DNA of 64,000 nucleotides from Streptomyces sp. NBC_00691 (GTDB lineage: Bacteria; Actinomycetota; Actinomycetes; Streptomycetales; Streptomycetaceae). Shown here piece after piece: positions 15,494 to 23,674 of the stretch (position 1 is its first letter; every line of letters begins with the position of its first letter). The position numbers and the translations under genes are program-made. Where the stretch lies: assembly GCF_036226665.1 (NCBI RefSeq), contig NZ_CP109007.1, positions 8,060,001-8,124,000 of the forward strand. The letters are read 5' to 3'. The notes below the pieces were generated by a model. The model made no database searches, was not told the origin of the DNA, and was given only the letters and a program-made list of their open reading frames with translations.

Positions 15494-16091
15494 AGCGTGT
15501 CTCCTTGCTCTGTTCGTCGGTTGATCGGATGTGCCTGTCCGGTTGGTGATCACTGATGCGATGTGGGATCGGGTCGAGCCGTTGATGCCGGCTGATCCGG
15601 TTCGGGGCCGGCGATGGGTTGAGCACCGCCGCACTTTGGAGGCCATTGCGGGTTGAACCCGCCGACCACCCGCTGGGACGCTCCCGCGGCGGACTGAGTG
15701 CGAAGGTTCACCTCGCCAGTGATGATCGCGCGCCCCCTGGCTCTGCGGGTGACACCTGGCCAGGCAGGTGACGCGCCGGTCTTCGAGGCCGTCATGGCGG
15801 CCATTCGTGTTCCGCGAAAGGGGCCGGGAAGGCCGAGGACTCGCCCTGACACGGTTCTGGCCGACCGCGCGTACTCGTCTCCCGCGATCCGAAGTCACCT
15901 TCGCCGGCGTGGAATCCGTGCCGTGATTCCCCAGCCATCGGACCAGGTGGGCCACCGTCTGCGGCGAGGTCGAGCGCTGCATCAACCGGCTCAAGCAGGG
16001 GCGTGGCCTGGCGATGCGTACCTGCAAGCCGGCCGTCGCTTATCAGGCCGCGCTCCACGGCGCCGCCATCCGCATCTGGAGTCGGGGCTGA
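15494..16091 (+). mobile_element. Decayed IS5-family insertion sequence (transposase pseudogene)
   Basis: A left end GAGCGTGTCTCC is followed by a transposase reading VVTDAMWDRVEPLMPADPV, then RGRRWVEHRRTLEAIA up to a TGA. After a gap comes RSRGGLSAKVHLASDDRARP, then PLALRVTPGQAGDAPVFEAV and DTVLADRAYSSPAIRSHLRR. After another deletion it ends with ERCINRLKQGRGLAMRTCKPAVAYQ. The first catalytic Asp region is missing; the second (VLADRAYSS) and the C-terminal Glu-bearing E-R-x-I-N-R-L-K motif survive. At least two internal deletions and the loss of a recognisable right terminal repeat show it cannot move. Confidence 0.8.
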
Positions 16092-16239
16092 AACCGCTCA
16101 TACCAGACAGTGGGCGGGAAACGGGTGAGCATCACCTGGAGATGCCCCAAAAGAATACTTAACGTGACGGAGTGGATACAACTGCTAACTCTGCGTATAT
16201 GGTCGGGGTGGAATCGTCACCCCCCACTTTGGAGATGTC

Positions 16240-17217
16240 GTGGCACGCTTCCGTACCCATCTCGCCCTGCTCGGGTCCGCCGCAGCCCTCACCGCCGCCG
16301 CCGCCCTTCCCTCCCAGCTCGTCGGAGCCCAGCCCGCCTTCGCGGCCGAGGATCCGCAGTGGGTCGCCCTGGGCGACTCCTACACCGCCGGAGTCATCCA
16401 GGCCGCGGGCGAAAACTTCGAATTCCCGCGTGACGGCTGCGAGCGCACCGAGCGGTCCTACCCCCAGGTCGTCGACCGGGACCTCTCCGGTGCCTTCGAG
16501 CTGACCAACGTCAGCTGCGGCGCCGCCACCATCAACAACGTCACCGACACGGCCCAGAATCCGATCGGCCGTCACCTGCCGCCGTTCTCCGAGGACCCGG
16601 ACTACCCCTTCCCCGCGGTGCCTCCTCAGTCCGAGGCGGTGGGCGCCGACACCGACGTCATCACCGTCGGGGTGGGCGGAAACACCCTCGGCTTCGCCGA
16701 CCTCATCAACCAGTGCATGAGGCTGGGCGGCGAAAGCGAGGAAGGTGCGGGCACCCCGTGCAAGGACGCCCTGGCCGCCGGCATCCCCGCCCGGCTGAAG
16801 AACGTGCGCCAGGACTACGACCGGATGCTCACCGTGCTCCACGAGCGCGGCCCGAAGGCGAAGATCCTGGCCGTCGGCTACCCCACGGTCATCCCCAAGG
16901 ACACCTCCAAGTGCGGCTACGGCGACCCGACGAAGTTCTACACGATCACCCAGGGGGACCTTGACTGGCTGCGCCAGGACGTCCTGGAACCCCTCAACAC
17001 GACCATCGAGAACTCGACCGGCACCCAGGAAGCCGCCAGCTTCGTCGACCTCTACACCTCCTCCCAGAACCACAGCGTCTGCGACGACACCAAGTGGGTC
17101 GAAGGCATCTTCACCTCCTCTGGCCAGCCGTCCTTCGTACACCCCAACGCCCTCGGCCACCGCAACGCCGCCGACCATGTCGAAGAAGCGATGCTGAACG
17201 CCATCGACGGGAGCTGA
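16240..17217 (+). CDS. Secreted SGNH/GDSL lipase or esterase
   Basis: A 325-residue exported hydrolase with a cleavable signal peptide (about 32 residues, ending AQPAFA-AE). SGNH blocks follow: block I WVALGDSYTAG with the nucleophilic Ser, block II VSCGAATINN (Gly oxyanion), block III GVGGNTLGF (Asn), and block V HPNALGHRNAADHV with the catalytic His. Six or more cysteines are placed to form disulfides, as in the Streptomyces extracellular lipases. It should hydrolyse acyl esters outside the cell; the substrate is unknown. Start is GTG 16240 with GGAG seven bases upstream. It is monocistronic and followed by a terminator. Confidence 0.9.
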   Translation: MARFRTHLALLGSAAALTAAAALPSQLVGAQPAFAAEDPQWVALGDSYTAGVIQAAGENFEFPRDGCERTERSYPQVVDRDLSGAFELTNVSCGAATINNVTDTAQNPIGRHLPPFSEDPDYPFPAVPPQSEAVGADTDVITVGVGGNTLGFADLINQCMRLGGESEEGAGTPCKDALAAGIPARLKNVRQDYDRMLTVLHERGPKAKILAVGYPTVIPKDTSKCGYGDPTKFYTITQGDLDWLRQDVLEPLNTTIENSTGTQEAASFVDLYTSSQNHSVCDDTKWVEGIFTSSGQPSFVHPNALGHRNAADHVEEAMLNAIDGS

Positions 17218-17243
17218 CCCCCCACCACCCTCAAGGCAATCCA

Positions 17244-17283
17244 GCAGGGCTGGCCTCGGCACCAGTCAAGAGGCCAACCCTGC
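17244..17283 (+). terminator. Terminator of the SGNH lipase gene
   Basis: 14-bp stem with one G-U-type mismatch (GCAGGGCTGGCCTC / GAGGCCAACCCTGC) and a 12-base loop, 27 bases after the stop. The rest of 17284-17575 holds no clear feature. Confidence 0.65.
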
Positions 17284-17575
17284 ACCCCAAACCCACCCCC
17301 AATCCGGCTTCTCGCCTCTGAGAGGCAGGCCCTAGCTCAGGCCCGGAGAAGGGCCCCGCCGCTGCCGGTCGACCCGGCTTCGGGGTTCGACCCGTGCGGA
17401 ACCGGGCCGCCCGCGATCCGGTCCATCAGGCCCTCATGCGGCCCTGCCGGTGGGCAGGGTCTACCCTGCGACCTGCGGCCACTGCATGATCTTCCGTCTT
17501 CCCCCACCGATGATCAACGGTGGCTGCACCGTCTCCACAGCCCGTCAGGGTCGCGCGGCGTCTGCCCGCCGTCAT

Positions 17576-17980
17576 GTGTCTGGAGGCGAAGTCTGGTGGG
17601 TCCAGTTCGACGAGCGGAGGTTGGTCGTACTGCTGTCGGGAGACGAGCCGGCCGGGATCCGGGTGATGCAGGTCGTCACTCCGGCAGGCGTCGACCTCAG
17701 CGGTCTGGGCATCGAAGTGAGGGTCGGCGCCGGTGAAGGACTGCCGTTCGAGGGCGTGCTGCGGCTCGCGTTCTCGCGTCCGGGCTTCACCCCGTGCACG
17801 TGGCTGACCACGGTGTCCCGGGACGACCTGATCGAGCGGGCTGCCGTCCTGTCCTCCCTGAAGCTCAACGAGATCGACGACGCCCTCCGACTCGCTGATC
17901 AAGCGCAGGAGGGGACCCCGGCCACGACCGCGAAGCTCAGGGAGATGAGGGATGCCCTCCGTCGCGGTGAACCCGGGTAG
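17576..17980 (+). CDS. PemK/MazF-like protein
   Basis: A 134-residue protein with a PemK/MazF-type beta-barrel pattern: GEVWWVQFDERRLVVLLSGD, then IRVMQVVTPAGVDL, then FEGVLRLAFSRPGFTPCTWLTTVSRDDLIER and a C-terminal helix of regulatory look (SSLKLNEIDDALRLADQ). MazF toxins have G-x-V-W-x-V near the start and a 'V-x-P-x-x-L-P-x-x-S' pair. Here the barrel start is good but the catalytic Arg/Ser-Thr set cannot be assigned with confidence. No antitoxin gene lies upstream, so it may be a solitary barrel. Start is uncertain: GTG 17576 fits the family; ATG 17511 and GTG 17450 are alternatives. Confidence 0.6.
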   Translation: MSGGEVWWVQFDERRLVVLLSGDEPAGIRVMQVVTPAGVDLSGLGIEVRVGAGEGLPFEGVLRLAFSRPGFTPCTWLTTVSRDDLIERAAVLSSLKLNEIDDALRLADQAQEGTPATTAKLREMRDALRRGEPG

Positions 17981-18129
17981 AGAACATCACTCGAAGCGCC
18001 GACATCAGTGCCTTCGTCAGGCAGGCGTAGCCCGCTGCGCGCCTTCACCGGCGGCCCGTACCAGCCCCGCCGGGAGACGGAGATCGCCTGGAGGATGAAT
18101 CCTGAGCGCGGTTCACGCGGAGGCGGACC

Positions 18130-18654
18130 TCAACTCTTGACGGCCTGTGCGATCCGCAGGGCGGCCTGGGCGGGTGTGAGGTGCGTCGTGTCGACGACCT
18201 CCGCCTCGGCGTGCAGCCATGTACGCGCCGCCTCGGCGTAGGGCTCAAGGTGTCTGAGGCGGAACGGAGAGTCGGGGCCGAGGACGGTGTCGCCCGCGAT
18301 ACGGCCGCGAAGGGTGTCCTGGTCGGCGTGGAGAACGAAGTGCCGCACCGGAATGGCGTACTGCGCGAGCCCCCTGCTGATCTCCCGCCAGTACTGCTCG
18401 ACCAGGACGGTCATGGGCATCACCAGCGTGCCGCCGGTGTAGTCGAGCAGGTGGCGGGCGGTCTCGACGACGAGGGGCCGCCACGGGGGCCAATGCTGGA
18501 AGTTGTCCGTCGTCGGCAGCCCCGGCGTGACGTCCATGAGCGTCTCGCCGACCTTCTCGGCGTCGAACACCCGTGAATCTGGGATCAACTGCTGCACGAG
18601 CGCGCTGGTCGTCGTCTTGCCCGCGCCATGGGTGCCGTTGAGCCATACGATCAT
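18130..18654 (-). CDS. TmrB-like P-loop NTPase
   Basis: A 174-residue ATP-binding protein resembling Bacillus TmrB (tunicamycin resistance) and related AAA/kinase-like proteins. It opens MIVWLNGTHGAGKTTTS with a Walker A at residues 7-15 and continues with DAEKVGETLMDVTPGLPTTD, then NFQHWPPWRPLVVE and the TmrB-type VMPMTVL and W-R-E-I. It ends with a typical LID-like RLRHLEPYAEAARTWL. It probably phosphorylates or sequesters a small molecule. ATG 18654 is chosen over a longer frame because residue 1 begins the first strand; TAGGGT lies 8 bases upstream and no RBS is seen. It is divergent from the remnant at 18765. Confidence 0.78.
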   Translation of the reverse strand: MIVWLNGTHGAGKTTTSALVQQLIPDSRVFDAEKVGETLMDVTPGLPTTDNFQHWPPWRPLVVETARHLLDYTGGTLVMPMTVLVEQYWREISRGLAQYAIPVRHFVLHADQDTLRGRIAGDTVLGPDSPFRLRHLEPYAEAARTWLHAEAEVVDTTHLTPAQAALRIAQAVKS

Positions 18655-18764
18655 GGGGCACAACCCTAACCTCGTGCTGACCGAGGGAGCAGGCACAGTC
18701 GCCAACCGGTCCTGATTCGGCGTTCCCGGGTGCTGGAGCGTGACCTCGGCAGGCGGCTCCCCAC

Positions 18765-19048
18765 GGAGTCCTGATCTGCAACCGCCCGCAGATCACCTTC
18801 GGCACCGCTGACGGACTGATCGCTCTCGCCGGCACGGATCAGGGAGCCGCCGTCTTCACGGCACCCGAGGTCCATGGGCACTCCGACGGGATCGTCGTGC
18901 AGGGGGCGGAGGGCGACTGGGCCGGCAAGGACATCACACGGGCGTACGCCGCGCCGGCGTCGTGCGTCATCCACCCGGGACGGTGCCGTCCGCCGACGGG
19001 GACGCCACCTTCTTCTCGCCGGCCGCCCCGTTCACTCGAACGGTCTAG
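18765..19048 (+). pseudogene. Remnant of an unrecognised protein, frameshifted
   Basis: A frame of good codon usage reads VLICNRPQITFGTADGLIAL, then GAAVFTAPEVHGHSDGIVVQ, then ASCVIHPG. It then appears to shift frame near 18981 into TVPSADGDATFFSPAAPFTR followed by a TAG at 19046. No start codon with RBS precedes it. It looks like the strand-rich C-terminus of a secreted protein. I do not recognise the family. Confidence 0.35.
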
Positions 19049-19173
19049 TCCACCTCGCTGAACGTGCCCGCCCTGGGCGAGGCTCGGGATCAGGGCTGCG
19101 CCGAGTCGTCCAGCGCGGCCGCACACTTCGGCCTGGCCTGGTGTCCGGACTCATTGACGGGTGGGAGGGACGG

Positions 19174-21309
19174 GTGAAGGGACACCCCGAAGTGCCCCGC
19201 GAACAGGGGTCCCGCGAACAAAGGGGCCGCAGCAGCCCTGAGCGCCGTGGCCGACCGGAACCGGACGCCACCGACAGTGAGTACAGCCGCAGGGGTGTCT
19301 GGGACGAGGCCATCCTCGAAGCGGTCTTCGCTCAGTCGGACGTGGGACTCCATGTCCTGGACACGAATCTGCGTATCGTCCGCGTGAACGCTGTCACCAT
19401 CGGCGTGCTCGGTCTCCAGGCAGACACCATGGTCGGACTGCCGGCTGCGGACGCGTACGCGCCCGCCGGGGTTCGTTTCAACGAGGAGGTGCTGCGGGAG
19501 ATCCTCGCCACGGGACGCCCGGTGATCGAACGACGCGTCACGAGCATTCCACCCACCGATCCGCGGAGCAGGCGGGTCTTCTCGGTCTCCGCGCACCGGC
19601 TCCAGGATCACGCGGGGCACGTACTCGGCCTGGTCGTCACGAGCACGGACGTGACCGAACGCGAACGCGCACAGGCCCGGCTTCGACTGCTGCACAGCGC
19701 CCGCGAACGGATCGGCTCCAGTCTCGACGTGGAGCGCACGGCCCGTGAACTCGTCGAGGTGACGGTGCCCGGCTTCGCCGACTGGGCGGTGGTCGCGCTG
19801 ACCGACGCCGTGATGCGGGGGAAGGAACCCGGCCTGCAGGCACGGGACAGCGTTCCGCTCCTGCGCTGTGCGGCGGCCGGGAGCGCGGGCACGAGGGCGG
19901 GCGTGAACCTGGCTGTTCCGGAGGCAGGGGCCATCCTGCTGCCGGGAGTCTTCGGCGCCGCCCTGTCAGCGACCGCCTCTTCGGTCATGTCGGCGCCGGG
20001 TGGACTCCACGCCGGTACCGGTATCGCGGCGCCATTGGCGGTTCGCGGGCAGATCTTCGGTGCCGTCGCCTTTCATCGGCTGGCGGGGGCCGAATCGTAC
20101 GGACCCGAGGACCTCGACCTCGTCGACGGCATGGCAGCCCGTACGGTGACCTGCCTGGAGAACGCCCTGCGCTTCACCCGCGAACACATCGTGATGACGG
20201 CGCTGCAGAGCTGGCCGCTGCGCCAGGAGCGGGTCACCCAGCGGGCCGTCGAAGTCGCCCAGCGGCATCGGTCCGGCGGCCGCGGCGCCGGCTCGTGGTT
20301 CGACGTCATCCCGCTTCCGGGGGCGCGCGTCGCGCTCGTCGTGGGCCAGGTCGAGCAGGCGGGGCCGAGTGCCGTCGCCACCATGAGCCGGCTGCGCACC
20401 GCCGTGAACAGTCTGACCACCCTCGATCTCGACCCGCACGAACTGCTCGCACGGCTCCACGCCACCACCCTCCGGCTCGCCTCCGAACAGGAGGATCCGT
20501 CCGACGCGGGAGTGCCGAGCGCGAGCTGCACGGTCGCCGTGCACGACCCGGTCGGGGGGCGGCTGGACATCGCGCGGGCCGGCCGTTCGTTGTTCGTCGT
20601 CGTCCACCCCGACGGAACGGTCGCCACGAAGGCGGTCGACGACGGCCCCCTGCTCGGAGCCGAGGGGCCGCCCTTCGCCTGCTCCTCACTCTTCCTGCCC
20701 GAGGGAAGCATCCTCTGCATGGCCTCCGCGGCGGCCTCGGTCGACGACGGCCCGTCGACGGAAGCCGTCGTCAACGCCCTGGTCCACCCCGGACGCACCC
20801 CGGAGGCGATGGCGGACGACGTGGACCGGCTCCTGGCCCCCGACCGCGTGCTGCTGGTCGCCCGCACACGCCATCTGCCGGCGAGTGAACTGGCCCAGTG
20901 GACCATTCCCTTCGACTTCTCGGAGGTCGCCACGGCACGGAGTCACGTCGAGTCGTGCCTACGGCGGTGGGGACACCCCGCCGACCCGTTCACGGTGGCG
21001 CTCGTCGCCAGCGAACTCGTCACCAACGCCATCCGCTACGGCGCGGCCCCCATCACGCTCCGGCTGATCGCGCAGGCGCCGGATCCACCGGATCTGCCGG
21101 ATGCGCGCGATGTGCGGGATCCATCGGATTCAGCAGGCTCGACAGGGCTCATCTGTGAGGTCAGTGACACCGGCCCGGCCGCCCCGCATCTCCGGCACGC
21201 CAGAGCCGTCGACGAAGGCGGCCGCGGACTGCTCATCTGCGCCACCGTGGCGAAGAACTGGGGCGTGCGCCACTCCGACGACGGCAAGACGGTGTGGGCG
21301 GAGATCTGA
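19174..21309 (+). CDS. PAS-GAF-SpoIIE-HATPase regulator with degenerate phosphatase domain
   Basis: A 711-residue cytosolic sensor/effector. Domains: disordered basic head (1-45), PAS (about 48-165, FAQSDVGLHVLDTNLRIVRV), GAF (about 170-350), SpoIIE/PP2C-like (about 370-585) and an anti-sigma-type HATPase (about 590-711, VASELVTNAIRYGA with N-box and GGRGLLICATVAKNWGV). Relatives dephosphorylate anti-anti-sigma factors and also carry the RsbW-like kinase. Here the PP2C motifs are altered: GGDWYD becomes GAGSWFD, GDVxGHG becomes GQVEQAG, LYTDG becomes LCMASA and DDxALLV becomes DRVLLV, so all metal-binding Asp appear lost. Start GTG 19174 has GGGAGGGA at ideal distance. Confidence 0.88.
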   Translation: MKGHPEVPREQGSREQRGRSSPERRGRPEPDATDSEYSRRGVWDEAILEAVFAQSDVGLHVLDTNLRIVRVNAVTIGVLGLQADTMVGLPAADAYAPAGVRFNEEVLREILATGRPVIERRVTSIPPTDPRSRRVFSVSAHRLQDHAGHVLGLVVTSTDVTERERAQARLRLLHSARERIGSSLDVERTARELVEVTVPGFADWAVVALTDAVMRGKEPGLQARDSVPLLRCAAAGSAGTRAGVNLAVPEAGAILLPGVFGAALSATASSVMSAPGGLHAGTGIAAPLAVRGQIFGAVAFHRLAGAESYGPEDLDLVDGMAARTVTCLENALRFTREHIVMTALQSWPLRQERVTQRAVEVAQRHRSGGRGAGSWFDVIPLPGARVALVVGQVEQAGPSAVATMSRLRTAVNSLTTLDLDPHELLARLHATTLRLASEQEDPSDAGVPSASCTVAVHDPVGGRLDIARAGRSLFVVVHPDGTVATKAVDDGPLLGAEGPPFACSSLFLPEGSILCMASAAASVDDGPSTEAVVNALVHPGRTPEAMADDVDRLLAPDRVLLVARTRHLPASELAQWTIPFDFSEVATARSHVESCLRRWGHPADPFTVALVASELVTNAIRYGAAPITLRLIAQAPDPPDLPDARDVRDPSDSAGSTGLICEVSDTGPAAPHLRHARAVDEGGRGLLICATVAKNWGVRHSDDGKTVWAEI

Positions 21310-21336
21310 GCCGCCGGGAGCGACCGCCGCCCGACC

Positions 21337-21420
21337 GGCATCTCCTGGGCCCCGGCATCCCCTGGGCCCCGGCATCCCCTGGGCCCCGGCATCTCCTGGG
21401 CTCCGGCATCCCCTCGGACC
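21337..21420. repeat. 17-bp tandem repeat, about 5 copies
   Basis: Unit GGCATCYCCTGGGCCCC, four full copies and a divergent fifth, contiguous with no spacers, in the gap between two convergent genes. The 17-bp period would shift the reading frame; it is non-coding. Confidence 0.85.
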
Positions 21421-21473
21421 AGTTTCAGTCCGCGCGCTCAGGGGTGTGTGAGGGGTGGAGTCGACGGTCGCCG

Positions 21474-22841
21474 TCAGGTTCCCGCGGCCGCGCGCCGGAT
21501 GGCGTCGAGTGTGCGCGCCACGTCGTCGTCGGTGGTCGACCAGTTGCTCACCGAGATCCTCATGACGCGTCGGCCGCGCCAGGTGGAGCCGCTGATCCAC
21601 GCGGTGCCGTCGTCGAGCAGCCGGGCGAGTACGCGGTCGGTGCGTCCGTCGCTGCCGAACTCGGCGCAGACCTGTGTGAACGCGACCTCGTTGAGGACGG
21701 TCGCGCCGTCGATCTCGGCGATGCCGGTGGCGAACGCGGAGGCGTGGCGGCACAGCCGCTCGACGAGGTCGGAGACACCTGATCGGCCGAGGGACCTGAG
21801 GGCGGCCCACACGGTGAACGCCCTGCCGCGCCGCGAGAGTTCGGGCACCTTGTCGATGGGGTCGCCGTGCTCGTGCTGGATGAGGTAGTCGCCGCGATCG
21901 CTCATCGCCGCCCGGACCGCGGACGCGTCGCGCACGATCGCGAGTCCGCAGTCGTAGGGGACGTTCAAGGTCTTGTGGGCGTCCGTCGCCCAGGAGTCCG
22001 CGTCAGCGCAGCCCGCCGTCAGGTGGGCGTAGCGCGGCGAGGCCGCCGCCCACAGTCCGAACGCGCCGTCGACATGGACCCAGGCGTCCGCCTCGCGCGC
22101 CGCGCGGATGCTCGCGGCGAACGGGTCGAAGGCGCCGGAATGGATGTCGCCGGCCTGGAGGATCACGATCGTGGGGCCCTGTCCGCCGGCCGTCAGCGCC
22201 TTCCGCAGGGCCTCGGGCACGATGCGTCCTTGATCGTCCGCCGCCACCAGGTCGGGCCGGCCGAGCCCGAGGTAGCGCAAGGCCAGGTCGATGGCCATGT
22301 GCCGGGACTCGCCGGCGATCACACGGAGGGACGGGCTCGCCGTGAGGCCGTCGCGGGCGACGTTCCAGCCGGTGCGCCGCAGCACCGTGTCCCGCGCGGC
22401 GGCGAGGCAGGTGAAGTTCGCCATCGTCGCCCCCGTGGTGAAGCCTACGGAGCTGTCCCTCGGCAGGCCGAGCAGATCGAGCAACCAGGCACCGGCGATC
22501 TCCTCCGCCGCGGAGTACGCGGGTGAGACGCTGCGCATCACACAGTTCTGGTCCCAGGCGCTGACCAGCCAGTCGGCAGCGAGCGCGGCCGGTTCGGTGC
22601 CGCCCACCACGAACCCGTAGAAGCGACCGCTGGGGAACGCGGTGAGCCCCGGCTCACAGGCCGTGGCGAGCAGGTCGACGACGTCGGCGGGCGTGCAGGG
22701 GCCGGCTGGCAGTTCGGCACCGAGCGCGCCTACGACCTCCTCGACCGATGCGCGGGCGGGAATCCGCCGGTCGGGCAGGCTCGCCAGCCACCGGACAGCT
22801 TGCTCGTACGCCTGTCGGAGCGCCGCCTCACGCGCGTCCAT
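21474..22841 (-). CDS. PLP-dependent group II decarboxylase
   Basis: A 455-residue fold-type I PLP enzyme of the aromatic-L-amino-acid / aspartate / glutamate decarboxylase group. Motifs in order: GRFYGFVVGGTEPAALAADW, NCVMRSVSPAYSAAEEIAG, GFTTGATMANFTCLAAAR (phosphate binding), WVHVDGAFGLWA with the PLP-pyridine Asp (about residue 258), and SWATDAHKTLN with the Schiff-base Lys290. The substrate cannot be fixed. Members of this branch act on L-amino acids, releasing CO2 and an amine. Start is ATG 22841; the frame upstream would add 20 Arg/Gly-rich residues. It is divergent from the aldehyde oxidoreductase operon, and no functional link is apparent. Confidence 0.88.
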   Translation of the reverse strand: MDAREAALRQAYEQAVRWLASLPDRRIPARASVEEVVGALGAELPAGPCTPADVVDLLATACEPGLTAFPSGRFYGFVVGGTEPAALAADWLVSAWDQNCVMRSVSPAYSAAEEIAGAWLLDLLGLPRDSSVGFTTGATMANFTCLAAARDTVLRRTGWNVARDGLTASPSLRVIAGESRHMAIDLALRYLGLGRPDLVAADDQGRIVPEALRKALTAGGQGPTIVILQAGDIHSGAFDPFAASIRAAREADAWVHVDGAFGLWAAASPRYAHLTAGCADADSWATDAHKTLNVPYDCGLAIVRDASAVRAAMSDRGDYLIQHEHGDPIDKVPELSRRGRAFTVWAALRSLGRSGVSDLVERLCRHASAFATGIAEIDGATVLNEVAFTQVCAEFGSDGRTDRVLARLLDDGTAWISGSTWRGRRVMRISVSNWSTTDDDVARTLDAIRRAAAGT

Positions 22842-23089
22842 ATCTCGGACTATGCGACGGTCGCCGCCGCCCCGCAAGCCGACCGGGGGTCGGCCGGTCA
22901 CGAGATCCGGGGAGCGGTGCCGTTGCGAGATCCGAATGGTCCACGGGGGGCGGCTCGGCGAGGGCCGTTCGCTGCGCCGTTCGGCGGACGAGCGGGACTC
23001 TCGGCGAGGAATCCCGGGAAGCCGGGGAAGTCGGCAAAGGAGACGACGGCCAGCAGGTGACCCCCATCGCCGTCGGAGGAGCGAGGACC

Positions 23090-23674
23090 GTGGACGAGAC
23101 CGGGGCGACCAGAGGAAGCCGGACAGCGCGTGAACGAGGGGCGGACGGGCGACAGCCCGACTCCACGTCGTACGTCTCGCTCCGCATCAACGGGAACACG
23201 CACGAGCTACGGCTCGACAACCGTACGACCCTGCTCGACGCCCTGCGCGAGCACCTGGACCTCACCGGTGCGAAGAAGGGCTGCGACCACGGCCAGTGCG
23301 GCGCCTGCACGGTGCTCGTGGGCGGCCGGCGGATCAACAGCTGCCTGGTGCTCGCCGTCACCTGCGACGAGCCCGTCACCACGATCGAGGGCCTCGCGGG
23401 CCACGATCGCCTCCACCCCCTTCAGGAGGCGTTCGTGGCCCGCGACGCCCTGCAGTGCGGCTACTGCACACCGGGCCAGATCTGCTCCGCCGTGGGCATG
23501 CTGGCCGAGGCCGCCGCCGGGCACCCCTCACACGTCACACCGCCGGACCGCCCGGCCGGCGGCGGCCCGGAGCTCCTCACTCCGGAGGAGATCCGCGAGC
23601 GGATGAGCGGCAACATCTGCCGTTGCGGCGCCTACGCGAACATCGTGGACGCCATCGAGGAGGTCGCCTCGTGA
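23090..23674 (+). CDS. Aldehyde oxidoreductase [2Fe-2S] subunit (PaoA/YagT-like)
   Basis: A 194-residue electron-transfer subunit of a xanthine-oxidase-family enzyme. The plant-type [2Fe-2S] cluster motif C-x4-C-x2-C-x-nC is visible in GCDHGQCGACTVLVGGRRINSC. The second, alpha-helical cluster domain has CGYCTPGQ and the C-terminal CRCGAY. A 25-residue Arg/Gly/Asp-rich head precedes the fold; it is too short for a clear twin-arginine signal and lacks RR-x-FLK. Start GTG 23090 has GGAGGA about 12 bases upstream. It overlaps the next gene by GTGA, showing an operon. Electrons pass from the molybdenum centre through this subunit to the FAD subunit. Confidence 0.93.
   Translation: MDETGATRGSRTARERGADGRQPDSTSYVSLRINGNTHELRLDNRTTLLDALREHLDLTGAKKGCDHGQCGACTVLVGGRRINSCLVLAVTCDEPVTTIEGLAGHDRLHPLQEAFVARDALQCGYCTPGQICSAVGMLAEAAAGHPSHVTPPDRPAGGGPELLTPEEIRERMSGNICRCGAYANIVDAIEEVAS

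Noticed and set aside
18874..19173. N-terminal extension of the SpoIIE-type regulator to 811 residues
   Set aside because: The extra 100 codons are Arg/Ser/Pro-rich and overlap the remnant gene in another frame; GTG 19174 has the only good ribosome-binding site.
21337..21420. 17-bp repeats as a CRISPR array
   Set aside because: There are no spacers between copies; it is a simple minisatellite.
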